Source: CAZSDU01 sp964605775
GTDB taxonomy: Bacteria; Bacteroidota; Bacteroidia; Bacteroidales; FEN-979
NCBI GenBank assembly: GCA_964605775.1
Contig: CAZSDU010000003.1
Span: 1 to 64,000 of the forward strand
DNA length: 64,000 nucleotides
Direction of reading: 5' to 3'
Part shown: piece after piece, positions 43,792-52,525 of the stretch
How positions within the stretch are numbered: position 1 is the first letter of the stretch
How the letters are laid out: every line of letters begins with the position of its first letter
Position numbers and translations under genes: made by a program
The notes under the pieces: generated by a model
Told to the model about the DNA's origin: nothing
Seen by the model: the letters and a program-made list of their open reading frames with translations, nothing else
Databases searched by the model: none

Positions 43792-44922
43792 ATGCAAAAA
43801 ATTCAAATGGTTGACCTGAAAGGTCAATACCTGAAGATTAAAGACGAAATTGATTCTGGGATACAGCAGGTGATCGATTCCTGTTTCTTTATCAATGGCC
43901 CGGTTGTCAAACAATTCCAGGAGGATCTTGAAAATTATTTACAGGTAAAGCACGTCATACCCTGTGCCAATGGCACAGACGCTCTTCAGGTTTCCATGAT
44001 GGCAATGGGTCTTAAACCCGGGGATGAAGTAATTACGACTTCTTTTACTTTTATCGCCACGGCAGAAGTGATCGCCTTGCTTCAACTGAAACCTGTCCTG
44101 GTTGATGTTGACCCCGACACATTCAACATTGATCCCAAAGCCATTGAAAAAGCCATCACTTCACGAACCAGGGCCATTGTACCTGTTCACCTTTTCGGGC
44201 AGTCGGCGCCCATGGAGGAGATCATGGAACTGGCGAACAGATATAAACTGTTTGTGATTGAAGATAATTGCCAGGCCATAGGTTCTGATTATATTTTCAG
44301 GGATGGCCGCCGTCAAAAAGCAGGAACCATAGGCCAGATTGGCTGCACTTCATTCTTCCCTTCCAAGAACCTTGGATGCTATGGGGATGGTGGTGCAATT
44401 TTTACCCATGATGATGATCTTGCAAAACAGATGAGGGTTGTTGTCAATCATGGCATGACAGTTCGTTATTATCATGATTATATCGGGGTGAATTCCAGAC
44501 TCGACAGCATTCAGGCAGCTGTACTGAAAGCAAAACTGCCTCATCTTGATGAATATGCGGCAAAACGCCGGAAAGTTGCTGATTTTTACGATATTGCCTT
44601 TGGGAAACATACAAAATTAAAGATCCCCTCCCGCTACTCTAAATCCACCCACGTCTTCCACCAATATACTTTGGTTACCCGTGATCTTGACCGGAATGCC
44701 CTGATAGAACATTTGGCCTCAAAAGGAATACCGGCCATGATCTATTATCCGGTGCCTTTGCATCTTCAGAAAGCCTATCTTGATCCACGGTATAAACCTG
44801 GTGATTTTCCTGTCACAGAACATTTGTCCGAAAGAGTAGTTTCTTTACCCATGCATACGGAATTGGATGATGAACAATTGAATTATATCACCGGATCAGT
44901 ACTTGAATTTGTTAATCGTTGA
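43792..44922 (+). CDS. DegT-family nucleotide-sugar aminotransferase (WbpE-like)
   Basis: A 376-residue PLP aminotransferase. The PLP Lys192 is in FFPSKNLGCYGDGG, and EDNCQAIGS binds the cofactor. The order WbpE-, WbpD- and WbpB-like in one operon suggests it aminates the 3-keto sugar on the way to UDP-2,3-diacetamido-2,3-dideoxyglucuronate. P. gingivalis PorR, needed for the A-LPS that anchors T9SS cargo, belongs to the same family. ATG 43792 follows two in-frame TTG codons that are not needed. The next gene starts 1 base after the stop. Confidence 0.85.
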   Translation: MQKIQMVDLKGQYLKIKDEIDSGIQQVIDSCFFINGPVVKQFQEDLENYLQVKHVIPCANGTDALQVSMMAMGLKPGDEVITTSFTFIATAEVIALLQLKPVLVDVDPDTFNIDPKAIEKAITSRTRAIVPVHLFGQSAPMEEIMELANRYKLFVIEDNCQAIGSDYIFRDGRRQKAGTIGQIGCTSFFPSKNLGCYGDGGAIFTHDDDLAKQMRVVVNHGMTVRYYHDYIGVNSRLDSIQAAVLKAKLPHLDEYAAKRRKVADFYDIAFGKHTKLKIPSRYSKSTHVFHQYTLVTRDLDRNALIEHLASKGIPAMIYYPVPLHLQKAYLDPRYKPGDFPVTEHLSERVVSLPMHTELDDEQLNYITGSVLEFVNR

Positions 44923-44923
44923 T

Positions 44924-45514
44924 ATGGAAAAAGATTATTTTGCTCATGAGACGGCTATTATTGACCCTGATTGTCAGATAGGCATTGGAACAAAAATATG
45001 GCATTTTACCCACATTATGAGCCATTGTGAAATTGGAGATCATTGCAGTTTTGGTCAGAATGTTGTGGTATCCCCACATGTCAGACTGGGAAATAATGTA
45101 AAGGTCCAGAATAACGTATCCATTTATACCGGTGTAATTTGTGAGGATGATGTATTCCTGGGGCCCTCCATGGTATTTACCAATGTTATCAATCCACGCA
45201 GTCGGATCCTCCGCCGTGATCAGTATCAGAAAACACTTGTCAAAAAAGGTGCTTCTATTGGAGCCAATGCCACCATCGTGTGCGGTCATGAAATCGGTGA
45301 ATTTGCCTTCATCGGTGCAGGTAGTGTGGTTACCCGGGATGTTCCTGCCTATGCCCTGATCGTTGGAAATCCTGGACGACAAACGGGATGGATGAGTGAA
45401 TATGGTCATCGTTTGTATTTTGATCAGGAGGGATGGGCGGTTTGCCCTGAAAGTAAGGAATCATATCGCTTGACCACTGAAGGAAAAGTAATAAAACAAG
45501 AAAGAAAACAATGA
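44924..45514 (+). CDS. Hexapeptide-repeat N-acetyltransferase (WbpD-like)
   Basis: A 196-residue left-handed beta-helix acyltransferase. The hexapeptide pattern runs from IGIGTKIWHFTHI through GANATIVCGHEIGEFAFIGAGSVVTRDVPAYALIVGNP. WbpD acetylates the 3-amino group formed by WbpE, and the FTNVINPRS segment is shared with that group. It starts 1 base after the aminotransferase stop and overlaps the oxidoreductase gene by 4 bases (ATGA), so the operon is tightly coupled. Confidence 0.85.
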   Translation: MEKDYFAHETAIIDPDCQIGIGTKIWHFTHIMSHCEIGDHCSFGQNVVVSPHVRLGNNVKVQNNVSIYTGVICEDDVFLGPSMVFTNVINPRSRILRRDQYQKTLVKKGASIGANATIVCGHEIGEFAFIGAGSVVTRDVPAYALIVGNPGRQTGWMSEYGHRLYFDQEGWAVCPESKESYRLTTEGKVIKQERKQ

Positions 45515-46500
45515 CCCCCTCCTCAAAAAAAAAGAATTTTGCCTTGATTGGTGCGGCTGGCTACATCGCTCCACGCCATATGAAAGCCATCAAGGAGACA
45601 GGTAACCTGCTGATTACCGCACTCGATCCCTATGATGGTGTCGGAATCATGGATAGTTTTTTCCCGGATGCTGATTTTTTTATTGAACCTGAAAGGTTTG
45701 ACCGCCACCTGGATAAACTGCGCCGCATGGCTAATTCAAGAAAGCGCCTTGATGACATGAAAATTGACTTTGTCAGCATCTGTTCACCGAATTATATGCA
45801 TGATTCACATATCCGGCTCGCTTTACGTAACGATGCACACGCCATTTGTGAAAAACCCATTGTCCTGAATCCCTGGAATGTGGATGCATTGAAGATCATT
45901 GAAAAAGAAACAGGGAAAAATGTTTACACCGTTTTGCAGCTTCGTCTCCACCCTGCCATCATTGCGCTGAAAGAAGAGATTGAAAAGGGACCAAAAGATA
46001 AAATTTACGACCTTGATCTTACCTACATAACTTCAAGGGGAAAGTGGTATTACAGGGCATGGAAAGGTGATATTTCCAAATCAGGGGGAATAGGGACCAA
46101 CATAGGCATTCATTTCTTTGATATGCTGGGCTGGATTTTCGGCGAAGTCAGGGACAACAAAGTTCACGTGCTCGAAACAAATAGGGCAGCAGGTTTCCTT
46201 CGACTGGACAAAGCCAGGGTACGATGGTTGCTGAGTCTTGATTACGATGATATCCCTGAAAAAATAAAGCAGCAAGGAAAAAGAACTTATCGCAGCCTGA
46301 ATATGGACGGCAGAGAGATCGAATTCAGTGATGGATTTACTGATCTTCACACAGCAACTTACCTGGAAATTCTTGCCGGGAGAGGTTTCCGTTTATCTGA
46401 TTCAAAACACAGCGTAAATATTGTGTATCATATCAGAAATGCTAAACCCCTGGGCTTGAAAGGCGATTATCATCCGCTATTGAAAAATATTATAAAATAA
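45511..46500 (+). CDS. Gfo/Idh/MocA oxidoreductase (WbpB-like)
   Basis: A 329-residue NAD-dependent sugar dehydrogenase. An N-terminal Rossmann fold (LIGAAGYIAPRHMKAI) is followed by the family EKP motif (CEKPIVLNPWNV) and the catalytic-domain stretch SGGIGTNIGIHFFDML with its His. WbpB oxidises C3 of UDP-GlcNAcA, giving the WbpE substrate. All three steps from UDP-GlcNAcA are thus present. WbpA (UDP-GlcNAc 6-dehydrogenase) and the epimerase WbpI are not in the window. Confidence 0.83.
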   Translation: MTPSSKKKNFALIGAAGYIAPRHMKAIKETGNLLITALDPYDGVGIMDSFFPDADFFIEPERFDRHLDKLRRMANSRKRLDDMKIDFVSICSPNYMHDSHIRLALRNDAHAICEKPIVLNPWNVDALKIIEKETGKNVYTVLQLRLHPAIIALKEEIEKGPKDKIYDLDLTYITSRGKWYYRAWKGDISKSGGIGTNIGIHFFDMLGWIFGEVRDNKVHVLETNRAAGFLRLDKARVRWLLSLDYDDIPEKIKQQGKRTYRSLNMDGREIEFSDGFTDLHTATYLEILAGRGFRLSDSKHSVNIVYHIRNAKPLGLKGDYHPLLKNIIK

Positions 46501-46505
46501 GAGAG

Positions 46506-47534
46506 ATGAAAATTCTGGTTACCGGTGGTACAGGCTATATCGGCTCCCATACCGTTGTTGAGTTACAGGAAAAGGGTTTTGAAGTCATCATCGTGGATAA
46601 TCTTTCCAATTCCTCTATCGAGGTTCTGGACAATATTGCGAAGATTACGGGAAAGAAACCTTTGTTTGAAAAGTTTGACCTGACTGATCCTGAAAGAACT
46701 GCTGCCTTTTTTTCTCTGCATAATGACATTAAGGCGGTTATTCATTTTGCCGCCTTCAAGGCGGTGGGAGAGTCGGTGGAATTTCCCCTGATTTATTACC
46801 GTAATAACCTTATTTCACTGATCAATATATTGCAGGGAATGACTGATAATGGCATACGGGATATTGTTTTTTCTTCCTCCTGTACTGTTTATGGACAACC
46901 GGAAAAATTACCGGCAAGAGAAGATACACCCATCCAGAAAGCGGCATCACCTTATGGGAATACCAAACAAATTTCCGAGGAAATGATCACCGATACGGCT
47001 GTAAATGCTGACATTCAAGCAATACTACTGAGGTATTTCAACCCGATCGGAGCGCATGAATCTGCCATCATCGGTGAATTGCCCCTTGGGGTCCCCAATT
47101 GCCTGATGCCCTATATCACTCAGACAGCCATTGGCAAACGTCCTTATCTGAGGGTCTGGGGGAGTGATTACAAAACTCCAGACGGGACAGCGATTCGTGA
47201 TTATATTCATGTTGTTGATCTGGCTAAGGCCCATGTTATAGCCGTTGAACGAATGATTAAAGGAAAAACCAAAATGAAAGTTGAAGTTTTTAATCTGGGT
47301 ACCGGATATGGATTTTCTGTTCTTGAAGTCATCCGCTCATTTGAACGAACCTCTGGAGTCAAATTGGATTATCGGATTATGGATCGCAGGCCAGGAGATG
47401 TAGAAAAGGTTTGGGCAGACACCAACTTTGCAAATAGTGAATTGGGATGGAAAGCCGAAAAATCCCTCGATGAAATGACACACTCTGCCTGGAAATGGGA
47501 AAAAGCCCTGGCGCAAAAAAACATAAAACCATGA
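46506..47534 (+). CDS. galE: UDP-glucose 4-epimerase
   Basis: A 342-residue extended short-chain dehydrogenase. GGTGYIGSHTVVEL binds NAD, SSSCTVYG provides the catalytic Ser/Thr, and YGNTK supplies Tyr and Lys; RYFNPIGAHESA, YKTPDGTAIRDYIHV and WKAEKSL are GalE-specific. It interconverts UDP-glucose and UDP-galactose, possibly the N-acetyl forms. It follows the WbpB-like gene by 5 bases and so belongs to the surface-sugar operon. Confidence 0.94.
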   Translation: MKILVTGGTGYIGSHTVVELQEKGFEVIIVDNLSNSSIEVLDNIAKITGKKPLFEKFDLTDPERTAAFFSLHNDIKAVIHFAAFKAVGESVEFPLIYYRNNLISLINILQGMTDNGIRDIVFSSSCTVYGQPEKLPAREDTPIQKAASPYGNTKQISEEMITDTAVNADIQAILLRYFNPIGAHESAIIGELPLGVPNCLMPYITQTAIGKRPYLRVWGSDYKTPDGTAIRDYIHVVDLAKAHVIAVERMIKGKTKMKVEVFNLGTGYGFSVLEVIRSFERTSGVKLDYRIMDRRPGDVEKVWADTNFANSELGWKAEKSLDEMTHSAWKWEKALAQKNIKP

Positions 47535-47621
47535 AATATCCATACAAATACCGTTCATGAAATCCGCGAATGATAATAATGGGTATTCCATTTGACAAAT
47601 GAAATATATAATCATTAACAC

Positions 47622-48671
47622 ATGAAAACAATCCTTATTACCGGCGGGGCCGGGTTCATTGGAAGCCATGTGGTCCGGCGGTTTGTGAATAGATATCCGG
47701 AATACCATATCGTGAATCTGGATAAGCTTACCTATGCCGGTAACCTGGCTAACCTCAGAGATATTGAGAATGCTCCCAATTACGAGTTTATTAAAGCAGA
47801 TATTATTGATGGTGAGCAGATGAAGACGATCTTTGAGAAATACAAATTCGAAAAAGTCCTTCACCTGGCTGCCGAATCCCATGTTGACCGGTCGATTTCA
47901 AGTCCCATGGAGTTCATTTTTGCCAATATTATAGGGACGGTTAACCTGCTCAATGCCGCACGGCTTATCTGGGATCATCAGGAAGGGAAAAGATTCTATC
48001 ATATTTCCACCGATGAGGTTTACGGATCACTAGGTGAGACCGGATTTTTTTATGAAAATACCGCCTATGATCCGAGAAGCCCCTATTCAGCTTCCAAAGC
48101 CAGCTCCGATCACCTGGTCAGGGCTTATTATCATACATACGGGTTACCGGTAGTAATTTCAAATTGTTCCAATAATTACGGACCTTTTCAGTTCCCTGAA
48201 AAATTGATTCCGCTCAGCATTCATAACATCAAGCACAACAAACCTATTCCTGTTTACGGGAAAGGGGAGAATATCCGCGACTGGCTTTTTGTTGAGGATC
48301 ATGCAGCAGCCATTGACCTGATTTTTCACAAGGGGAAAATCGGAGAAACCTATAATATCGGTGGTCAAAATGAATGGAAAAACATCGACCTTATCTCTTT
48401 ATTGTGTGAGATCATGGATCGCAAACTCAAGCGTCAACCCGGAACATCTGCAGGACTGATCACTTTTGTTAAAGATCGCGCCGGCCATGACCTGAGGTAT
48501 GCTATACATTCAGGGAAGATTCAGTCGGAACTGGGCTGGAAACCCAGTCTCCAGTTTGCGGAAGGACTAGAAAAAACCGTTGACTGGTACCTATTCAATG
48601 AGGAATGGCTAAACAATGTCACCTCAGGGGACTATCAGAAGTACTATGAAACCCAATATGAGCAGCGTTGA
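47622..48671 (+). CDS. rfbB: dTDP-glucose 4,6-dehydratase
   Basis: A 349-residue NAD-dependent dehydratase. The sequence shows GGAGFIGSHVV, HLAAESHVDRSI, HISTDEVYGSLGE (catalytic Asp-Glu pair) and the YSASKA catalytic Tyr-Lys. It makes dTDP-4-keto-6-deoxyglucose for rhamnose or amino-deoxy sugars. No rfbA, rfbC or rfbD is adjacent. An 87-base gap with no obvious promoter separates it from galE. Its stop abuts the convergent fabD stop, with no room for a terminator between. Confidence 0.95.
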   Translation: MKTILITGGAGFIGSHVVRRFVNRYPEYHIVNLDKLTYAGNLANLRDIENAPNYEFIKADIIDGEQMKTIFEKYKFEKVLHLAAESHVDRSISSPMEFIFANIIGTVNLLNAARLIWDHQEGKRFYHISTDEVYGSLGETGFFYENTAYDPRSPYSASKASSDHLVRAYYHTYGLPVVISNCSNNYGPFQFPEKLIPLSIHNIKHNKPIPVYGKGENIRDWLFVEDHAAAIDLIFHKGKIGETYNIGGQNEWKNIDLISLLCEIMDRKLKRQPGTSAGLITFVKDRAGHDLRYAIHSGKIQSELGWKPSLQFAEGLEKTVDWYLFNEEWLNNVTSGDYQKYYETQYEQR

Positions 48672-49553
48672 CTAAAGGCCAGAAACACTGACCTCCTTTC
48701 CGATCTTCGCAATCAATCCCTGTAAAACATTACCGGGGCCAACTTCTATAAACGACTGGGCTCCGTCTGAGATCATATGCTGGATTATCTGTGTCCATAA
48801 AACCGGAGCGGTTAGCTGGGCCACAAGGTTATCTTTAATGATCTTCGGGTCAGTAACCTTTTGAGCAGTAGCATTTTGATAAATGGGACAAATGGGGGTA
48901 CTGAACTGGGTCGCATGGATGGCCTCGGCAAGTTCAACACGGGCAGGTTCCATAAGTGGAGAATGGAAAGCACCCCCGACTTTTAAAGGCAAGGCTCTTC
49001 GGGCACCGGCTGCTTTCAGCTTTTCACAGGCTATTTCAATTCCCTTGAAGCTTCCCGAAATCACAAGCTGGCCGGGACTGTTATAATTAGCCGGGACCAC
49101 AATTTCATCACAGGATTTGCAGATTTCTTCCACCTTATGATCTTCCAATCCAAGGATGGCTGCCATGGTGGAGGCTTCCTTGTCGCAGGCTTTTTGCATG
49201 GCATAAGCTCGTGAGGCAACCAGTTTCAGGCCATCCTCGAAATTCAGAACCCGGTTTGCAACAAGGGCAGAAAACTCACCCAGAGAATGACCGGCAACCA
49301 TGTCCGGTACAAACTTTTCTCCAAGATTCAATGCCAGAATGACAGAATGAAGAAAAATAGCTGGCTGGGTCACTTTTGTCTGTCTCAGATCTTCGTCAGT
49401 TCCGGAAAACATCAGGTCAGTAATACGAAAGCCAAGGATTTCATTTGCATTTTCAAAAAGTTCTCTGGCTTTTTGTGAATGATCGTAAAGGTCTTTACCC
49501 ATCCCCACATACTGCGCACCCTGTCCGGGAAATACATAGGCTGTTTTCATCAT
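48672..49553 (-). CDS. fabD: Malonyl-CoA:ACP transacylase
   Basis: A 293-residue acyltransferase that loads malonate on acyl carrier protein to start fatty acid elongation. FPGQGAQYVGMGKDL, the nucleophile GHSLGEFSAL, GAFHSPLM (catalytic His) and EVGPGNVL are all present. Two consecutive ATGs (49553, 49550) could start it. It is 6 bases behind the BI-1 gene, so it is probably the last gene of that operon. Confidence 0.96.
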   Translation of the reverse strand: MMKTAYVFPGQGAQYVGMGKDLYDHSQKARELFENANEILGFRITDLMFSGTDEDLRQTKVTQPAIFLHSVILALNLGEKFVPDMVAGHSLGEFSALVANRVLNFEDGLKLVASRAYAMQKACDKEASTMAAILGLEDHKVEEICKSCDEIVVPANYNSPGQLVISGSFKGIEIACEKLKAAGARRALPLKVGGAFHSPLMEPARVELAEAIHATQFSTPICPIYQNATAQKVTDPKIIKDNLVAQLTAPVLWTQIIQHMISDGAQSFIEVGPGNVLQGLIAKIGKEVSVSGL

Positions 49554-49559
49554 TTGATT

Positions 49560-50297
49560 TTATTTTCTGTCTCCAAGAAATCTTAAAAGGAAAAGAAAAA
49601 GGTTGATAAAGTCAAGATACAAGGTCAGTGCACCAAGAATGCTGAGTTTACGGACATTGACTTCTCCCATTTCACCGGCCCCGCCACCTATTCTTTTCAG
49701 GCGCTGTACATCGTATGCCGTCAATCCTGTGAATACAAGCACGCCGATGACACTGATGAGGTAATCCATGGTACTGCTGTGCATAAAATAATTGACCAGC
49801 ATAGCGATTAAAATACCGATCAACCCCATCATCATGATACTGCCGAATTTGGTCAGGTCGGTTTTGGTGGTATAACCCGTTATGGCCATGATGCCAAACA
49901 TGGCGGCAGCGACTGCAAAAGTTTTATAAACGGAAGCAGCTGTATAAGTGAGTAAAATAAAGCTAAGGCTCATTCCCATTAAAATGGAAAAGGTCAGGAA
50001 TAAAAGTGTCAAAACGGCAGGGGATAGTTTCTGGAATCCGAGTGACATCAATAAGACAAAACCAATGGGCGCAAGGGTGACAACCCAGCCGAGCATACTT
50101 AATCCCATGGTTTCCGGATTAATCAGGCTGCTTCTTAATTCATCAGAACCTGCGAACCAAAATGCCGTAATGGCTGTAACCACCATGGCCAGGGTCATCC
50201 AGCCAAACACCTGGGTCATGAAAGATTTTGCGACACTGGCATCCTGGCTGGCGGGTTGTGCCGTAAAAAGACCTCTGTGATTAGATTGTTCAAACAT
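49560..50297 (-). CDS. Bax inhibitor-1/YccA family membrane protein
   Basis: A 245-residue protein with about seven membrane helices, starting after a short cytosolic head. FMTQVFGWMTLAMVVTAI and LTAYDVQRLKRIGG, with its conserved Asp in the last third, mark the BI-1/TMBIM family, some members of which are pH-gated calcium leak channels. Other bacterial members bind FtsH (YccA). A strong Shine-Dalgarno site stands upstream, and fabD follows by 6 bases. Confidence 0.92.
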   Translation of the reverse strand: MFEQSNHRGLFTAQPASQDASVAKSFMTQVFGWMTLAMVVTAITAFWFAGSDELRSSLINPETMGLSMLGWVVTLAPIGFVLLMSLGFQKLSPAVLTLLFLTFSILMGMSLSFILLTYTAASVYKTFAVAAAMFGIMAITGYTTKTDLTKFGSIMMMGLIGILIAMLVNYFMHSSTMDYLISVIGVLVFTGLTAYDVQRLKRIGGGAGEMGEVNVRKLSILGALTLYLDFINLFLFLLRFLGDRK

Positions 50298-50304
50298 GTT
50301 AAAA

Positions 50305-50310
50305 TCTCCT
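50305..50310 (-). promoter_or_regulatory. Shine-Dalgarno site of the BI-1 gene
   Basis: AGGAGA on the minus strand, 7 bases before the ATG at 50297. It fixes the start and is stronger than most leaders in this window. Confidence 0.55.
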
Positions 50311-50379
50311 TTTCGTATGATTTGTTTAACGCATTAATGCAATTGTATCTATAGATTTATTCTTTTTTCATTCAGTTCG

Positions 50380-50994
50380 TTAATGTAGTTTAGTCCCGAT
50401 GAGGTGCAAAAATTCGGCCCTGGTTTTATCCCGCTCAAAAGCTCCGACGAAATCGGATGTCGTTGTGACAGAATTTTGTTTTTGAACCCCACGCATTGAC
50501 ATACACAAATGTTGTGCCTCGATCACTACTGCAACACCAAGCGGTTTCAAAGTGTCATTGATGGCATCTTTAATCTGCATGGTGAGGCGCTCCTGAACCT
50601 GAAGGCGACGGGCATAGATATCCACTACCCTGGCAATTTTACTCAAACCCGTAATGTACTTATCCGGTATATAGGCCACATGGGCTTTGCCAATAAACGG
50701 AATCATGTGATGTTCGCACATGGAATATATTTCAATATCTTTGACAATGACCATTTCACGGTAATCTTCCCTGAATTTGGCAGAACTTAGAATTTCCTTG
50801 GGATCAAGGGCATAACCCTGGGTAAGATATTGCAGGGCTTTGGCTACCCTCAAAGGCGTTTTCTCCAATCCTTCACGATTTACATTTTCTCCTATCAGCC
50901 TAAGGATTTCTTTGTAATGCCTGGCAAGTTCTTCGGTCGTCTTGGGATCGAATTCTTCAAATTTTTCGTAATTTAGTTTTTGGGGTTTAGGCAT
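50380..50994 (-). CDS. folE: GTP cyclohydrolase I
   Basis: A 204-residue enzyme that converts GTP to 7,8-dihydroneopterin triphosphate, the first step to folate, tetrahydropterins and queuosine. Zinc ligands Cys93 and His96 lie in SMCEHHMIPF, with the third Cys in AQHLCMSMRG. LEKTPLRVAKA and VQERLT are conserved. It starts 8 bases after the PTPS gene, so the two share a transcript and consecutive pathway steps. Confidence 0.97.
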   Translation of the reverse strand: MPKPQKLNYEKFEEFDPKTTEELARHYKEILRLIGENVNREGLEKTPLRVAKALQYLTQGYALDPKEILSSAKFREDYREMVIVKDIEIYSMCEHHMIPFIGKAHVAYIPDKYITGLSKIARVVDIYARRLQVQERLTMQIKDAINDTLKPLGVAVVIEAQHLCMSMRGVQKQNSVTTTSDFVGAFERDKTRAEFLHLIGTKLH

Positions 50995-51002
50995 GTTGGT
51001 CT

Positions 51003-51419
51003 TTATTTATCTCCATAATATTCGACAATATTGTTTTCTGATTGTTCCAGCCTTATGCATTGCAGTTCAGCTCCCAGCATATGAATTTCCTCATGCAGTT
51101 CATTCCAGATTCCCATGGCGACATTTTCGCTTGTGGGTACTTTTCCACAAAGAAAATCAACTTCCAGGTTCAGGTTCTTATGATCCAGTTTTTTTAATAT
51201 TTTATCCTCTATGAGCTGGCTTATATGGCGAAGGTGAATAACCAAACCTGTCCGTGGGTCTATCTCGCCCCTTATGGTGACATAAAGGATATAATTATGC
51301 CCGTGCCAGTTTGGATTTGAACATTTCCCAAAAATCTTGAAATTTTCTTCATCATCATATTCCGGAAGAAATAAGCGATGGGCTGCACTGAAATGTTCCC
51401 TGCGGATAATGTCCACCAT
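51003..51419 (-). CDS. 6-pyruvoyltetrahydropterin synthase, eukaryote-like
   Basis: A 138-residue T-fold enzyme. Zinc ligands His14 (FSAAHRLF), His39 and His41 and the catalytic Cys33 in GKCSNPNWHGHNY follow the animal PTPS pattern, as do DDEENFKIFG, GEIDPRTGLV, LDHKNL and TSENVA. This suggests formation of 6-pyruvoyltetrahydropterin from the product of FolE, 8 bases downstream, instead of the QueD reaction. No sepiapterin reductase is in the window, so the end product (a biopterin-like cofactor or a folate intermediate) is open. Confidence 0.85.
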   Translation of the reverse strand: MVDIIRREHFSAAHRLFLPEYDDEENFKIFGKCSNPNWHGHNYILYVTIRGEIDPRTGLVIHLRHISQLIEDKILKKLDHKNLNLEVDFLCGKVPTSENVAMGIWNELHEEIHMLGAELQCIRLEQSENNIVEYYGDK

Positions 51420-51508
51420 GAATGTGAATTATACCGCAAAGTTATTATTTTTCTTTTTCATATGGAGACCTGTGAAGCGCATGACTTTTCGTCAGTTCAA
51501 CAAATGGG

Positions 51509-51910
51509 TTAATCTGTGCTTTTACCGGAAAGATCTCCCGTTTTTTTCAACAGAATTACTACTTCAAATACCGTATAGCATAGGTAGAGGATGAAAAAAC
51601 TAAGTAAAAAGGGAACAGCATCTTCCCGGTGAATCAGCACATATATCACCATGACTGCTACATATAAAAGGAGTTTTATGGCGGTAATCAGAAGAAAAGT
51701 ATTTGTAAACCGTATAAATTTTTTCTTCATGGATTTCAGCAGGTAATAATAGGAAAGGAGGCTGGACGCGATGAAAAAGAAGAAAAGAAAGGGAAGGGCG
51801 GGGGAGATGAATATTTTGGGAAGAAAAAAAACGAATAGGACAGTGATCAAGCCAAGAATCAAAGAAAAGAGCAACAGTCGTTTGAGGAATCTGAGGTAAG
51901 GAGAATTCAT
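51509..51910 (-). CDS. Small four-helix membrane protein, ATP synthase I-like
   Basis: A 133-residue protein with four hydrophobic helices (LLLFSLILGLITVLFVFF first) and short basic loops. It has no motif I can name. Position after an AtpZ-family gene and general shape fit the AtpI/UncI-like proteins that often precede ATP synthase genes in Bacteroidota, yet the next gene here is PTPS. It starts 25 bases after the AtpZ gene. Confidence 0.65.
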   Translation of the reverse strand: MNSPYLRFLKRLLLFSLILGLITVLFVFFLPKIFISPALPFLFFFFIASSLLSYYYLLKSMKKKFIRFTNTFLLITAIKLLLYVAVMVIYVLIHREDAVPFLLSFFILYLCYTVFEVVILLKKTGDLSGKSTD

Positions 51911-51935
51911 GTTATTAAGATAAAGTGATATTGGT

Positions 51936-52145
51936 TTACTTTTTCACCAGGTCCCGGATAATAAAATAAATTGATAGTATTACGGCGGCAACAGAAAAAA
52001 TAACAGTAAAAACAGGTTTTGTTTGTAACCACTGATCCAGTTTAAAACCGCCGAAAACACCAGCCAGGATGATCACCAGCATTTGAATAGCCATGCTGGA
52101 ATACCGGGCATAAGCGTTAAGGCTTTTCTTTGGGTCGGGGATCAT
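51936..52145 (-). CDS. AtpZ/AtpI family small membrane protein
   Basis: A 69-residue protein with two membrane helices, MLVIILAGVFGGFKLDQWL and a second ending FIIRDLVKK. The GGFKLDQWL and short DPKKSLNAYARYSSM head fit the AtpZ (ATPase gene 1) family, which helps F-type ATP synthase rotor assembly or ion import. ATG 52145 lies inside the bactofilin gene (29-base overlap in another frame); the longer frame would overlap far more. No F-ATPase subunit genes follow. Confidence 0.8.
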   Translation of the reverse strand: MIPDPKKSLNAYARYSSMAIQMLVIILAGVFGGFKLDQWLQTKPVFTVIFSVAAVILSIYFIIRDLVKK

Positions 52146-52521
52146 CTGGTAGTGGGCTGAGGTGAGGGAAACCTGTTGGGGTGTTTTCCATGGTACAGGT
52201 CCCTGAGAATTTTGCACCGGGTTCAATGGCCAATTTTCCTGTAATGATATCCCCGCTGAATTTGGCACTTTCCTTCAGGGTCAGCAATTCTGCTACTTTC
52301 ACGCTGGCTTTTAAATCTCCAGAAAAATCAGCATTCTGACAACGGATTTCACCCTCAATGGAGCCTGTTGTTCCAACAACAATCTTTCCCTTGCAGTGTA
52401 TGTTTCCTACCAGGGTTCCGTCAATCCGAAAATCGCCATTGACATTGATCTCTCCCTTAACGATTGTTCCGGCACCCAACAGATTGATGACGGGTAATTC
52501 CGGTTCTTTGTTCTTGGCCAT
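52117..52521 (-). CDS. Bactofilin-family cytoskeletal protein
   Basis: A 134-residue polymer-forming protein. The central beta-helix repeats (IVKGEINVNGDFRIDGTLVG, then GKIVVGTTGSIEGEI and further turns) span about residues 16-110, flanked by a short KNKEPEL head and a Pro-rich tail, as in bactofilins. ATG 52521 is used, and the longer frame enters the sprE gene. It begins 4 bases after sprE and probably forms filaments at the inner membrane, perhaps positioning envelope machinery. Confidence 0.9.
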   Translation of the reverse strand: MAKNKEPELPVINLLGAGTIVKGEINVNGDFRIDGTLVGNIHCKGKIVVGTTGSIEGEIRCQNADFSGDLKASVKVAELLTLKESAKFSGDIITGKLAIEPGAKFSGTCTMENTPTGFPHLSPLPDDPRPKEKP

Positions 52522-52525
52522 AACA

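Noticed and set aside
51509..52145. Beginning of an F-type ATP synthase operon.
   Set aside because: AtpZ- and AtpI-like genes are present, but the next genes are PTPS and folE; no atpB, atpE or other subunit is in the window.
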